DNA of 64,000 nt from Spiribacter roseus (GTDB lineage Bacteria; Pseudomonadota; Gammaproteobacteria; Nitrococcales; Nitrococcaceae). The stretch is from contig NZ_CP016382.1 of assembly GCF_002813635.1 (NCBI RefSeq), positions 1,516,001 through 1,580,000 on the forward strand, written 5' to 3'. This document shows, piece by piece, positions 48,588-57,768 of this stretch (the first letter of the stretch is position 1; each line of letters opens with the position of its first letter). The translations under genes and the position numbers were made by a program. A model generated the notes under the pieces. That model was not told the DNA's origin and did no database searches. It saw only the letters and a program-made list of their open reading frames with translations.

Positions 48588-49989
48588 CGCCGATCTGGAG
48601 CGCCACCACCTCATCCAGATACCGCTGATCGAGTTCCCGCAGGTCGGTCGGCTGGAACTCGCCGGTGGTGGTCTTCAGCCGCACCTGGGCGATGAGGTAG
48701 TCATACCCCGCTTCGGCCAGATCGCGGCGGATGCTGAATAACTGCGCGCGGGCATCAAGCACCTCGACCAGGTCGCGAACCCCCACTTCAAGGCCCTCCT
48801 CACTGGCCTCGACCTGCGCCTTGGCGGTGTCAAGCGCCTGACGCGAGACCTGGATGCGGCGCTGGGCATTGCGCAGCTCGTTGACTGCCGCCCGGGTGTC
48901 GATCACCGCCTGACGGCGGGCATCCTCCAGCGCCGCCGACTGGGCCATGCGCCGGGCCCGGGCCTCGTCCACCCCGGCGGTCAGGCCACCACCGCTGAAA
49001 AGCGGCACCTGCAACCGCAACAGTACCCGGGCGTCTGTGCCCTGAATCAGCTGATCGGTGGCATTGGTATCGCTGTACCGCGCCTCGAGCGAGACGCGCG
49101 GAAAGCGCTCTGCCCGGCGGACCGAAACGGTTTCGCTGGCGCGGGTCAGGCGCTCGCGCTCAACCGCGACCGTCGGGTTGGAGCGGCCCGCCTGCTCCAG
49201 CCACTGCGCGACCCGCCCATCAGTCGGGGCGTCTGATAGCGGCATGGACTGTGGCGTAGCCGACAGCAACTGGTCCGGGTTACGGCCGGTAAGCCGCTCA
49301 AGCCCAAGACGCGCGGCATCCAGCTCGTTGCTGGCCTGAGCGATATCGCTGAGTGCGGTCTCAAAACGGACCCGCGCGTCCAGCACGTCCACCTGACTGG
49401 CCAGGCCGCGCGTCAGACGGCGCTCCATCTGATCCCATCGGGCGCGGTAGGCGTTGGCCTCGGCCTGGGCCAGCGAGCGGTTGGCGCGTGCCCGCAGCAC
49501 CCGCAGATAGGCCTCCGCCACCTGCGCGGCCAGGGCCTGGCGGGTGGCGCCCAGCTCTGCATCCGCCACCTCACGTCGGGCTCGGGCCTCCGCCAGGTTG
49601 GTGGACACGCCGCGATCGTAGATCGGCTGGGTCAGGTTGATGCCGTAGTTGTAGCTGGTCTTGGTCGTGGTGTTGAGAAACTGCTCACGTGTCCCCGTCT
49701 CCCGGTCGATGCGGACATCGCCGGTCTCGTAACGCGCATCGGTATAACGGGCGTCGAGCGAGATATTCGGTAGACGCCGGGCTTTGGCCTGGTCGACCAC
49801 GCCTTCCCCAGCATCCACCAGCGACTGGCGCTCGTCGATCACCGGGGCATAGTCGAGCGCCGACTGGTACGCCTGGAAGAGCCCCAGCGGGCCATCATCA
49901 TCACCATTCGGTGTCTGCGCGGTCGCCGATGTTGCAAAACCCACCGCGCAAAGCAGGCTGAGCATGATTGCCGTGCTGCGCGGTGCCAT
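48580..49989 (-). CDS. TolC-family outer-membrane channel of type I secretion
   Basis: 469 residues from the ATG at 49989, starting MAPRSTAIMLSLLCAVGFAT with a Sec signal peptide ending near ATAQ. The mature part contains the duplicated TolC repeat, with long coiled helices (ARARREVADAELGATRQALA) and GINLTQPIYDRG. It belongs to the AprF/PrtF-like branch by context, 4 nt after the HlyD-type gene. It forms the outer channel through which the S-layer protein and possibly the protease would leave. Confidence 0.9.
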   Translation of the reverse strand: MAPRSTAIMLSLLCAVGFATSATAQTPNGDDDGPLGLFQAYQSALDYAPVIDERQSLVDAGEGVVDQAKARRLPNISLDARYTDARYETGDVRIDRETGTREQFLNTTTKTSYNYGINLTQPIYDRGVSTNLAEARARREVADAELGATRQALAAQVAEAYLRVLRARANRSLAQAEANAYRARWDQMERRLTRGLASQVDVLDARVRFETALSDIAQASNELDAARLGLERLTGRNPDQLLSATPQSMPLSDAPTDGRVAQWLEQAGRSNPTVAVERERLTRASETVSVRRAERFPRVSLEARYSDTNATDQLIQGTDARVLLRLQVPLFSGGGLTAGVDEARARRMAQSAALEDARRQAVIDTRAAVNELRNAQRRIQVSRQALDTAKAQVEASEEGLEVGVRDLVEVLDARAQLFSIRRDLAEAGYDYLIAQVRLKTTTGEFQPTDLRELDQRYLDEVVALQIGDE

Positions 49990-49993
49990 CACG

Positions 49994-51394
49994 TCAGCTC
50001 TCACGGAACGCCCTCGAGGCCATTTCACTGAAGGGCTTGACAAGATAGCCAAGGAAACTGCGCGACCCCGTCTTGATGAATGCCTGCACGGGCATCCCCG
50101 GCTCGAGCTGAAAGTTCTCCGCGCGCAGCGCGGCCACACCGGCCTCACTCACCCGAATCCGCGCCAGGTAATAGCTCTCGTTGTTCTGCTCATCGGTGAG
50201 CGCATCCGCCGAGATCGACACGACATCGCCCTGGATATTGTTGATGAAGATCGTATTGAGTGCCGGAAAGCTCAGATCCGTCGCCTGACCAACGCGCACA
50301 TCATCGATCTTATCCGGTGGCACCCGGGCATCCACCAGTAGCCGGCGCTGCCGTGGGACAATGTCCATCAGCGCCTCGCCCGGACTGACCACGCTGCCCT
50401 GGCTATGAACCTTCAGCCCCACCACCGAGCCATCGGTGGGCGCACTCACCACGGTGCGCGAGAGCTTGTCGCGCAGGGCGCTGACGCGTGCCCGGGCATC
50501 CAGCAGCCGACCCTGCACCTCGCCAAGGCGTGAGGCGACCTCCTGGTCGTATTCCTCCTGCCGCAGGCTGCGCTCCATGCGCGTGCTGGCGATTTGAGCG
50601 CGGATCCCCGCGATATCGGAGATCAACTGCCCCCGCTGGCCGCGATACTCGTCGAGCCGCCGCCGGGCATCACGCAGGGACTGCTTGTCGGAGAGCTGCT
50701 CCTCGACCAGGCCCGACCACTCCTCGACTTCCTCGGTAAACGAGGCGATCTGCGAATCGACTGCGGTGAGCCGCGACTGCAGGCCGCGGATCTGTTCCTC
50801 AAACTCCTCGATGCGCTGGGCGCGCAGGCTGAGATCCGTTTTCAGGGCCTGACGCCGGGCGCTGAAGATGGCGCGCTGGTTGGCCATGATCTCAGCGGCC
50901 TTTTCGCGCTCATCCGCCTCGGTCAGCGCGGCAGGAAACTCGATGGCCGAGTCGCCGTCGCGCTCGGCCCGCAGCCGGGCCCGCTGACCGAGTGCCGTGA
51001 GCAGACGGCTTTCGACCACGGCCAGATCGGAGCGCGCCTGCGCCCCATCAAACTCCACCAGCACCTCGCCCTGTTCCACCTGCTCGCCTTCCTCGACGTG
51101 GAGGTCCTCGATGATTCCCCCTTCGAGATGCTGCAGGGTCGTGCGATAGCCCTCGACCACCACCTGACCGTTGGAGATCACCGCGCTGGCCAGCGGTGCG
51201 AGCGCGGACCAGATCAGGAAGCCGCCCAGGCCAATCACCAGCACCAGGGTCCCGATCAGGGTAAAACGCCGATAGTTGCCGGAGGCAACGGGAATGCCAT
51301 CCGACTGGGCCGCCTGTTCGCGGGCACTGCCCGCGGCTGGAATGAACTCGCCGGCGCTGTCGTTGCGACGAAAGCGTTGCATGAGCGACTTCAT
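49994..51394 (-). CDS. HlyD/PrtE-type membrane fusion protein of type I secretion
   Basis: Periplasmic adaptor of 466 residues. One membrane helix (about 44-66) is followed by the split lipoyl/barrel-sandwich domain (EGGIIEDLHVEEGEQVEQGE), a long coiled coil (about 130-300) and the beta-barrel (VGQATDLSFPALNTIFINNI) with C-terminal SFLGYLVKPFSEMASRAFRE. It overlaps the ABC exporter gene by 1 nt. It links the inner-membrane exporter to the TolC-type channel. Confidence 0.93.
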   Translation of the reverse strand: MKSLMQRFRRNDSAGEFIPAAGSAREQAAQSDGIPVASGNYRRFTLIGTLVLVIGLGGFLIWSALAPLASAVISNGQVVVEGYRTTLQHLEGGIIEDLHVEEGEQVEQGEVLVEFDGAQARSDLAVVESRLLTALGQRARLRAERDGDSAIEFPAALTEADEREKAAEIMANQRAIFSARRQALKTDLSLRAQRIEEFEEQIRGLQSRLTAVDSQIASFTEEVEEWSGLVEEQLSDKQSLRDARRRLDEYRGQRGQLISDIAGIRAQIASTRMERSLRQEEYDQEVASRLGEVQGRLLDARARVSALRDKLSRTVVSAPTDGSVVGLKVHSQGSVVSPGEALMDIVPRQRRLLVDARVPPDKIDDVRVGQATDLSFPALNTIFINNIQGDVVSISADALTDEQNNESYYLARIRVSEAGVAALRAENFQLEPGMPVQAFIKTGSRSFLGYLVKPFSEMASRAFRES

Positions 51395-53130
51395 TACGAC
51401 GCTCCCTTGTTCTGCTGGTTACCGGCGACGCGCAGCGGTTGGGCGGTGTTGGACTGCAGGCGCGAGAGCACCTCTTCGCGAGCACCGAATGCGGCGACCT
51501 GGCCCTGCTGGAGCACCAACAGCTTATCCATCTGGGCGAGGATGCTGCGCCGATGGGTGACCACCAGCACGGTCACGCCCTGAGCCTTGAGCCGCTCGAC
51601 CGCACCGGTCAATGCCTGCTCGCCCGCATCGTCCAGATTGGAGTTGGGCTCATCTAGGATGACCAGGCGCGGCGTGCCGAACAAGGCTCGCGCTAGACCG
51701 ATACGCTGACGCTGACCAGCGGAGAGGGTGTTGCCGCCCACGCCCACCGCGGTGTCATAGCCGTCCGGCAGCTGGAGTATCATTTCATGCGCGCCGGCCA
51801 GCTTGGCCGCCGCCACCACGGCCTCATCGGTGGCCTCGCCAAAGCGGGCGATGTTCTGGGACACCGTGCCTTCAAAGAGTTCGATGTCCTGGGGCAGATA
51901 GCCGATGTAGGGTCCGATTTCATCGCGGTTGTACTGATCGATATCCGCCCCGTCGAGCCGGACCGATCCGTTCAGCAGCGGCCATACCCCCAGAATGACC
52001 CGCACCAGCGACGACTTGCCGGCGGCGCTGGGCCCGATGACGCCGAGCCCCTCACCCGGCTCGACGTTCAGCCCCACCCCGCGCAGCACCGGGGTGCGCG
52101 TGCCCGGCGGTGCCGCCAGGACATTGGCGAGGCGCAGACTACCCTGAGGAGCCGGCAGACTGGTATGGCGGGGCTGCTCGGGGAAGCCGTCAAACAACTG
52201 GCTGAGCCGACCATAGCTCTCCTGCGCCTGCTGGATCTGGCGCCAGGCGCCGGTGATCTGATCCAGCGGCGCCAGTGCCCGGCCGATGAGGATCGCGCAG
52301 GCGATGATCATGCCGCCACTCATCTGCCCCTGCAGCACCAGCAGGGCGCCGATGCCATAGGCGAAGGCCTGGGCCATGAAGCGGAATACCCGACTGGCGT
52401 TGCTGAAGACGCCGGCGCGATCACTGGCAAAGGCCTGCCCGTTGATGGTGCGCGCCTGGCGGCTCAGCCAGCGCTCGCGGACCGCCGGCTCCATGCCCAT
52501 TGCGTGAATGACCTCAGCATTGCGCAGGTTGTCCCCGGCAAAGCGCCGCGAGTTGCGGTTGGCCTCGTTCGCCTTGGCGAGCGGCGCGCGGGTGAACACT
52601 TCATTGGCCCAGGTGAGCCCGCCGATGATCAGCGTACAGGCGACGCCATAGATCCCAAGCCAGGTATTGAACAGGAACATTACCCCCAGATAGACCGGCA
52701 TCCAGGGCGCATCGAAGAGCGCCAGGATGCCCGGACCCGTCAGGAACTGGCGGACGTTGGACAGATCGTCGATGGCCTGCGGGCTGCCGCCGCCGCGCTG
52801 GCGCAGCGAGTTGCGGAACATGGCATCAAACAGCCGCTCACCGAGGCGCTCGTCCAGCGACACGCCGACCCGGACGAGAATCCGCGAGCGGATGAACTGC
52901 AGGATGCCCATGAGGATGAAAAGCCCCAGCACCACCAGACTCAGGAACAGCAGCGTTTCGGTGCTGCGCGAGCGCAGGACCCGGTCGAAGACCTGCAGCA
53001 TATAGAAAGGCTGCACGAGCATGAGCAGGTTGATGAACATGCTGAATACCCCCACCGCCACGAAACCGGATTTCGCGCCCTGGAGGATCCGTTTAATCTC
53101 CGGCTGATCCTGCCGGGAGGCGTCCTTCAT
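51394..53130 (-). CDS. PrtD-type ABC exporter of type I secretion
   Basis: 578-residue fused membrane and ATPase protein. The N-terminal transmembrane domain (about 20-300) lacks the C39 or C39-like extension of HlyB, as in PrtD/AprD/RsaD exporters for proteases and S-layer proteins. The ATPase has Walker A GPSAAGKSS (366-374), signature LSAGQRQRIGLARAL and Walker B LVILDEPNSN. It is translationally coupled to the upstream GT4 gene (4-nt overlap) and to the adaptor (1 nt). Confidence 0.93.
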   Translation of the reverse strand: MKDASRQDQPEIKRILQGAKSGFVAVGVFSMFINLLMLVQPFYMLQVFDRVLRSRSTETLLFLSLVVLGLFILMGILQFIRSRILVRVGVSLDERLGERLFDAMFRNSLRQRGGGSPQAIDDLSNVRQFLTGPGILALFDAPWMPVYLGVMFLFNTWLGIYGVACTLIIGGLTWANEVFTRAPLAKANEANRNSRRFAGDNLRNAEVIHAMGMEPAVRERWLSRQARTINGQAFASDRAGVFSNASRVFRFMAQAFAYGIGALLVLQGQMSGGMIIACAILIGRALAPLDQITGAWRQIQQAQESYGRLSQLFDGFPEQPRHTSLPAPQGSLRLANVLAAPPGTRTPVLRGVGLNVEPGEGLGVIGPSAAGKSSLVRVILGVWPLLNGSVRLDGADIDQYNRDEIGPYIGYLPQDIELFEGTVSQNIARFGEATDEAVVAAAKLAGAHEMILQLPDGYDTAVGVGGNTLSAGQRQRIGLARALFGTPRLVILDEPNSNLDDAGEQALTGAVERLKAQGVTVLVVTHRRSILAQMDKLLVLQQGQVAAFGAREEVLSRLQSNTAQPLRVAGNQQNKGAS

Positions 53131-54332
53131 GAGTTGACCCCGTTGCGCGGCCCGCGGCCGTTAGTCTCTGGCGGCTGAATAGCCGTGCATGATGCCGGCG
53201 CAGTCCGACCCTGTCCAATCAGATCGTCATAGACGCCGTGCATTCGCTGGGCATAGGCCGTCGCCGTAAAGCAGTTACGGTAACGCGCAAAACCGGCCCG
53301 GCCGAGCGCTGCAGCCTGCGCCGGATCAGCCTGTGCTTGCGCCATGGCTGCGCCAAGCGCCGGCGCATCATGCGGCGGCACCACCCAGCCGGTCTCACCG
53401 TGACGGACGACGTAGCTCGTCCCCGTCCCGATCTCGCAGGTGATCGCCGGCCGCTCAGCCGCGCCCGCCTCGACGAGGGCGAGCCCGAAAGCCTCGGAGC
53501 GCAGCGTTGAGGGCATGACCAGTGCCCGGCAGAGCCGTAACAATGCCCATTTTTGCGCCTCGCTCACACGCCCAAGGAAGACCACCCGATCCGCCACACC
53601 GCAGTGACCGGCGTGAGCGGTGAAGGCCGCCCGGTCGACACATTCGCCAGCGATCACCAGTCGGGCATCGGTGTATCGCAATGCCTCGATCGCCACCGCC
53701 GCGCCCTTGTAGCGGCGGGTCGCCCCAAGGAACAGCATGAATGCCTCGCCCAGCCGCGCCCGCAGATCCGCCTGCGCCTGATCGACGGCGACCCCCTGAT
53801 CATCCCGGACCGCCACGCCAAGAGTGGCGACATACAGCCGCTCCGGCGCGACGCGCTGGAGCACGGGGCTGGTCTTTGCATAGACCGGCGAGGTCGCGAT
53901 GACGGCATCAAGCCGATGCAGGAAGCGCTCCATCATCGGCTCGTAGAGGCGCTTGAGCAGCGGATTGCGGCAGATATCGGCGTGGTAAGTCGCCACTCTG
54001 GGCGTCTCGGAAGGAACCGCTCTGTCAAGCCAGTGCACGAACGGCCACGGCAGATGATAGTGGACGATGTCCGCCTCGCGGGCGAGCGCCCGAAACCGGC
54101 GCCGGGCACTGACCGAGAAATCCGTGGCACAGCAGCGCCCCGTCCGCCGTGCGGCGTGAACGGTCAGCGGATCGGCGTTTGGCTGAAGTGTCCACGGGCC
54201 GTTATCGGCCAGCGTAAAGAAATCATGCTCAACGGCGCCGCCAGCCTCGCCCGCGGCGAGCGCCGTGATAGCGCGCTGGACGCCGCCCTCGCGCTCGAGG
54301 TCGTAGACCTTGAATGTGTGAAGGACTCGCAT
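53127..54332 (-). CDS. GT4-family glycosyltransferase, first gene of the secretion/glycan operon
   Basis: 401 residues from the ATG at 54332 (MRVLHTFKVYDLEREGG), preferred over upstream codons because it gives the normal GT4 N-terminus with the glycine-rich EREGGVQRAI. The donor domain has EAFGLALVEAGAAERPAITC with the two EX7E glutamates. It overlaps the ABC exporter by 4 nt and lies only 43 nt downstream of ccoI with no terminator visible, so some read-through from the respiratory genes is possible. Confidence 0.85.
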   Translation of the reverse strand: MRVLHTFKVYDLEREGGVQRAITALAAGEAGGAVEHDFFTLADNGPWTLQPNADPLTVHAARRTGRCCATDFSVSARRRFRALAREADIVHYHLPWPFVHWLDRAVPSETPRVATYHADICRNPLLKRLYEPMMERFLHRLDAVIATSPVYAKTSPVLQRVAPERLYVATLGVAVRDDQGVAVDQAQADLRARLGEAFMLFLGATRRYKGAAVAIEALRYTDARLVIAGECVDRAAFTAHAGHCGVADRVVFLGRVSEAQKWALLRLCRALVMPSTLRSEAFGLALVEAGAAERPAITCEIGTGTSYVVRHGETGWVVPPHDAPALGAAMAQAQADPAQAAALGRAGFARYRNCFTATAYAQRMHGVYDDLIGQGRTAPASCTAIQPPETNGRGPRNGVNS

Positions 54333-54375
54333 AGACCCGGCTGCGTGCACCCCTTGCGTTGCAGCGTAGATGCTA

Positions 54376-56583
54376 TCACCCCTGCCCCCGCCGCGCCGCA
54401 TTCGCCATGACACTCAGGGAGCTGGCGAGCATGGCCAGCGCCGCCGCCGACGGCGGGATGACCCCGGCCACCGCCAACGGGATCGCCGCCCCGTTGTAGA
54501 CCACCGCCAGGGTCAGGTTCTGGCGCATGCGTCGCCTTGCCGAGCGGGCCAGACCGAGCGCATCGGCCAGGGCCGGCAGCCCGCCCCGGGCCACCACCAG
54601 CCCAGCGCTGCTGGTCGCCGCATGGCTGGCGCCATCGATGGCCACCCCCACATCGGCGGCCGCCATGGCGACGCTGTCATTGATGCCATCCCCGATGAAG
54701 GCGGTCGGCGCCCGGGACTGCGCGGCGAGCACATGATCGGCCTTTTCCTCGGGCCGACAGCCCGCTTCCACGGCGTCCTCTGCCAGTCCCACCTCAGCGG
54801 CCACCCGCCGGGCGGGATCCACGCTATCGCCGGTCACCATCCGCAGGCTGAAACCCCGGGCCTGCAACGACTCGACCGTCGCAGCCGCCGCCGGGCGAAG
54901 CGGGTCACCCAGCGCGAAACAGCCCAGCCAGTCGCCATCGCGGGTGACATGGATCTGCGTGGCGCCACTGGCCGCCTGGCTCGACGGCGTTGCCAGCACG
55001 GGCACCTGGACGCTGGCCTCATGCAGCCAGCGCCGTGATCCCACCCGGACCTCGCTGCCATCGGGACGGGTCATGATGACGCCACGCCCCTCCCGGCGCC
55101 GATGGATGCCATGCTCCGGCCCCTGCGCCGGATCCTGCAGCGCCCGGGCCACTGGATGGTCAATGCCCGCCTCGGCCTCAGCGGCAAGGGCGCGCAGCTC
55201 AGATTCCGCGACACCGTCGGCGGTGACCGCCTCGATGATCGCCGGCTCCCCGCGGGTCAGGGTGCCGGTCTTGTCAATCAGCAGATTCCGCAGCTGTCCG
55301 GCCTGCTCCATGGTCGCCGGGCTGCGGAACAGAACCCCACGGCCCATGGCACGTTCGGCAAAGCTGAGAAACGTCACCGGGACGGCGACACTGAGCGCGC
55401 AGGGACAGGCGATCACCACGACGGACAGGGCCCGCAGCAGGGACTCCTCAGCGGGCAGGCCAAGCGCCGTTCCCGCCACCGCCACCAGCGCCGCCAGCCC
55501 GAGTGCGCCGGGCACCAGGACCCGTGCCAGCCCATCGGCAAGGCGCGTGATCTCGCTGCGGTTGCCCTGCATCTCGACCATCCGGCCGAGGATGCGGTCG
55601 ATCTGACGCTCACCCACGGCGCCCGTCACGCGCATCGTGACCGGGGCATCCAGGTTGATGGTGCCGGCCTGCAGGGTCCCACCCGGGGCAACACTGACCG
55701 GCGTCGACTCGCCGGTCAGCAGACTGGCGTCGACCCGCGTCGCGCCCTCGAGCAGATCGCCGTCCAGCGGCACGCGGGCACCGGCGGCCACCTGGATGTG
55801 GGTGCCCACCGCCACTTCGGCCGCATCCACCGGCCCGTCCCCCTCCACGGGAAAGGCCCGTTCAGGGACCTCGCGCTCGAGCGCACCGATGGCCGTGGCC
55901 GCCCGCCGGACGGTGCGCATCTCCACCAGTCGCCCGATGGACAGCAGCACGATGAGCATCACCATGGTGTCGGCATAGACGTGCGCCCCTCCTTGAGCCA
56001 GCTCGATTACTGACAGCACGCCGGCGCCGATCACGCCGATGCTGACCAGCGCATCCATCCCCGGGATACCCGCCCGCAGTGTCCGCCAGCCGGCGACAAA
56101 AAACGGTGCGGCCGAAAACCCGACCACCGGTGTGACCAGGCCCATGGCAATGATCGACAGGGTGTGTCCGACGGGGGTATTCCCCAGCGCCGCCGGCTCG
56201 AGATAGCGCATGATGGCGAGCACCATCACCCACATGCCAAAGAAAGCGGCCACCGCCAGTCGCAGGCCGAGGCGATTGATCTCACCATCAATGGCGGCAA
56301 CGGTTTCCTCGGGGGCACGCGGCGGACCGATCACATAGCCCAGCCGTTCCACCGCCCGCAGCAGACCCGGCAGATCGATCCGCTCCGGGTCCCAGTCAAC
56401 CAGCGCCGAGCCCGTGGCAAAGCTGACCCGTGCGCGCGTCACGCCCGGCACTCGGGCGATCACCCGCTCGGTGGCGGCCGCACAACTGGGGCACCACATC
56501 CCCTCGATCGAGAAAAGGCCACGCCCGGCGGGTGCCAGCGCGGCCATTTCCGTCCGGGACAGCGTCGCCGCCGCGGTACTCAT
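54376..56583 (-). CDS. ccoI: Copper-transporting P-type ATPase for cbb3 oxidase assembly
   Basis: 735-residue P1B ATPase. The N-terminal heavy-metal domain has GMWCPSC (28-34); there are eight membrane helices with the CPC motif in VVIACPCALSV; the phosphorylation loop is DKTGTLTRGEP; the HP motif is in GIDHPVARAL, and GDGINDS follows. The CxxC-in-WCPSC type and its position downstream of cbb3 genes identify the CcoI/FixI group, which supplies copper for the CuB centre, rather than the copper-detoxifying CopA. It lies 9 nt after the tsdA-like gene. Confidence 0.9.
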   Translation of the reverse strand: MSTAAATLSRTEMAALAPAGRGLFSIEGMWCPSCAAATERVIARVPGVTRARVSFATGSALVDWDPERIDLPGLLRAVERLGYVIGPPRAPEETVAAIDGEINRLGLRLAVAAFFGMWVMVLAIMRYLEPAALGNTPVGHTLSIIAMGLVTPVVGFSAAPFFVAGWRTLRAGIPGMDALVSIGVIGAGVLSVIELAQGGAHVYADTMVMLIVLLSIGRLVEMRTVRRAATAIGALEREVPERAFPVEGDGPVDAAEVAVGTHIQVAAGARVPLDGDLLEGATRVDASLLTGESTPVSVAPGGTLQAGTINLDAPVTMRVTGAVGERQIDRILGRMVEMQGNRSEITRLADGLARVLVPGALGLAALVAVAGTALGLPAEESLLRALSVVVIACPCALSVAVPVTFLSFAERAMGRGVLFRSPATMEQAGQLRNLLIDKTGTLTRGEPAIIEAVTADGVAESELRALAAEAEAGIDHPVARALQDPAQGPEHGIHRRREGRGVIMTRPDGSEVRVGSRRWLHEASVQVPVLATPSSQAASGATQIHVTRDGDWLGCFALGDPLRPAAAATVESLQARGFSLRMVTGDSVDPARRVAAEVGLAEDAVEAGCRPEEKADHVLAAQSRAPTAFIGDGINDSVAMAAADVGVAIDGASHAATSSAGLVVARGGLPALADALGLARSARRRMRQNLTLAVVYNGAAIPLAVAGVIPPSAAALAMLASSLSVMANAARRGQG

Positions 56584-56592
56584 GCCCGGGCG

Positions 56593-57768
56593 CTAGCGGC
56601 TTGCCTGATCGCGGTGCCGCGGCGCGCCCGCCGACGGCGGTTGCTCAGTGGGCTCACCGGGGACGCCGTCGCCCAGAAGATTCCCGCGGATGACGTCGCC
56701 GTACCAGTTGGGGGTGTGCTCGTGGAACCGCTCGTCGGTCTCGGCAACACTCAGGTTGTCGCGGAACTGCCGCGGATCCGCCGGCCGCTCCCAGCTATTG
56801 ATGTATGCCGCCACATCCCAGGCCTGCTGATCGGTGAGCGATCCGCCCTGACCCAGCGGCATATTGTGCTTGATGAAGCCGGCGGCGGTGTTGATGCGGT
56901 GCATCCCCGCCCCCCAGTTGAAGGCGTCATCCCCCCAGAGCGCCGGAAAGATCCAGCGGCCGTTGGGGTCCTGCCGGCCACCGCCATCGGTGCCATGGCA
57001 GACCGCGCAGTTGTTCTCGAACACGGTCTCACCCCGACTGATGCTGTAGCCCTGCTCAGGCTCCGGCGGGGTGGAGTAGCCACGGCCCGGTAGGTTGCCC
57101 TCCAGCGGTGCGCCCTCGGCCATGTAGTAGAAAAAGCTCTGCAGATCCTTGTAGATATCGCCGTCGCGCGGCGGCGGGCTGCCACTCGGCGAGCCCTGGG
57201 CATTCATCGAATAGGTAAAGCAGCCGTGAATCCGGTCTTCCATGGTGTTGATGATCTTGTTCTTGCCACGGAATGCCGGGTACTCCACGGCCGCCGCCGA
57301 CATCGGCGCCGACCCGGGCACGGTCCCACCGCCGAGGTGGCAGTTGGCGCAGTTCATGCCATTGCCGACGTGCTCGGAGGCATTGGTCTGGGTGTTGGTG
57401 AACACCTCGTAGCCACGGCGTACCGAATCGCCGAACTCGTTGTCCGGGGCGTCCGCCACGTCATTGGGAATGAAATACCCCTCCTCACTGACCGGCAGCG
57501 CGGGCGGGTTGGCGGCGGGATCATTGGTATATTCCTGGCGCTCGGCAAGCCACTCCTCGCGCCGCTCGGCAGCCTCTTCGGCGAGCTCGCGGCCTTCGTC
57601 CGGCTCGCGGTCGGGCGACTGGGCGATGGGCGCGTAAATGCCGCTGGCGTAGAGGCCGGCGCCAATGGCCACCAGCCCCGCCGCGATGGCGACGGCGATC
57701 AGCGCCCGGCGAAGCGTGGTCCGCCCCGGGTCCTTACGGGGCCGATCATTGTTGTCATGGTTACTCAT
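56593..57768 (-). CDS. tsdA: TsdA-like diheme thiosulfate dehydrogenase / tetrathionate reductase
   Basis: Interconverts thiosulfate and tetrathionate in the periplasm. It has 391 residues from the ATG at 57768. An uncleaved anchor or signal helix (about 21-43) is followed by heme 1 CANCH (140-144), with the family cysteine ligand C183 in DRIHGCF 39 residues beyond the heme histidine, and heme 2 CAVCH (254-258) with M303 in KHNMPLG. LWGDDAFNWGAGMHRINTAA is typical TsdA. Residue 302 is Asn, where the Allochromatium enzyme has Lys next to Met. It overlaps the c4-type cytochrome by 8 nt, suggesting that protein is its electron partner (TsdB). Confidence 0.8.
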   Translation of the reverse strand: MSNHDNNDRPRKDPGRTTLRRALIAVAIAAGLVAIGAGLYASGIYAPIAQSPDREPDEGRELAEEAAERREEWLAERQEYTNDPAANPPALPVSEEGYFIPNDVADAPDNEFGDSVRRGYEVFTNTQTNASEHVGNGMNCANCHLGGGTVPGSAPMSAAAVEYPAFRGKNKIINTMEDRIHGCFTYSMNAQGSPSGSPPPRDGDIYKDLQSFFYYMAEGAPLEGNLPGRGYSTPPEPEQGYSISRGETVFENNCAVCHGTDGGGRQDPNGRWIFPALWGDDAFNWGAGMHRINTAAGFIKHNMPLGQGGSLTDQQAWDVAAYINSWERPADPRQFRDNLSVAETDERFHEHTPNWYGDVIRGNLLGDGVPGEPTEQPPSAGAPRHRDQASR

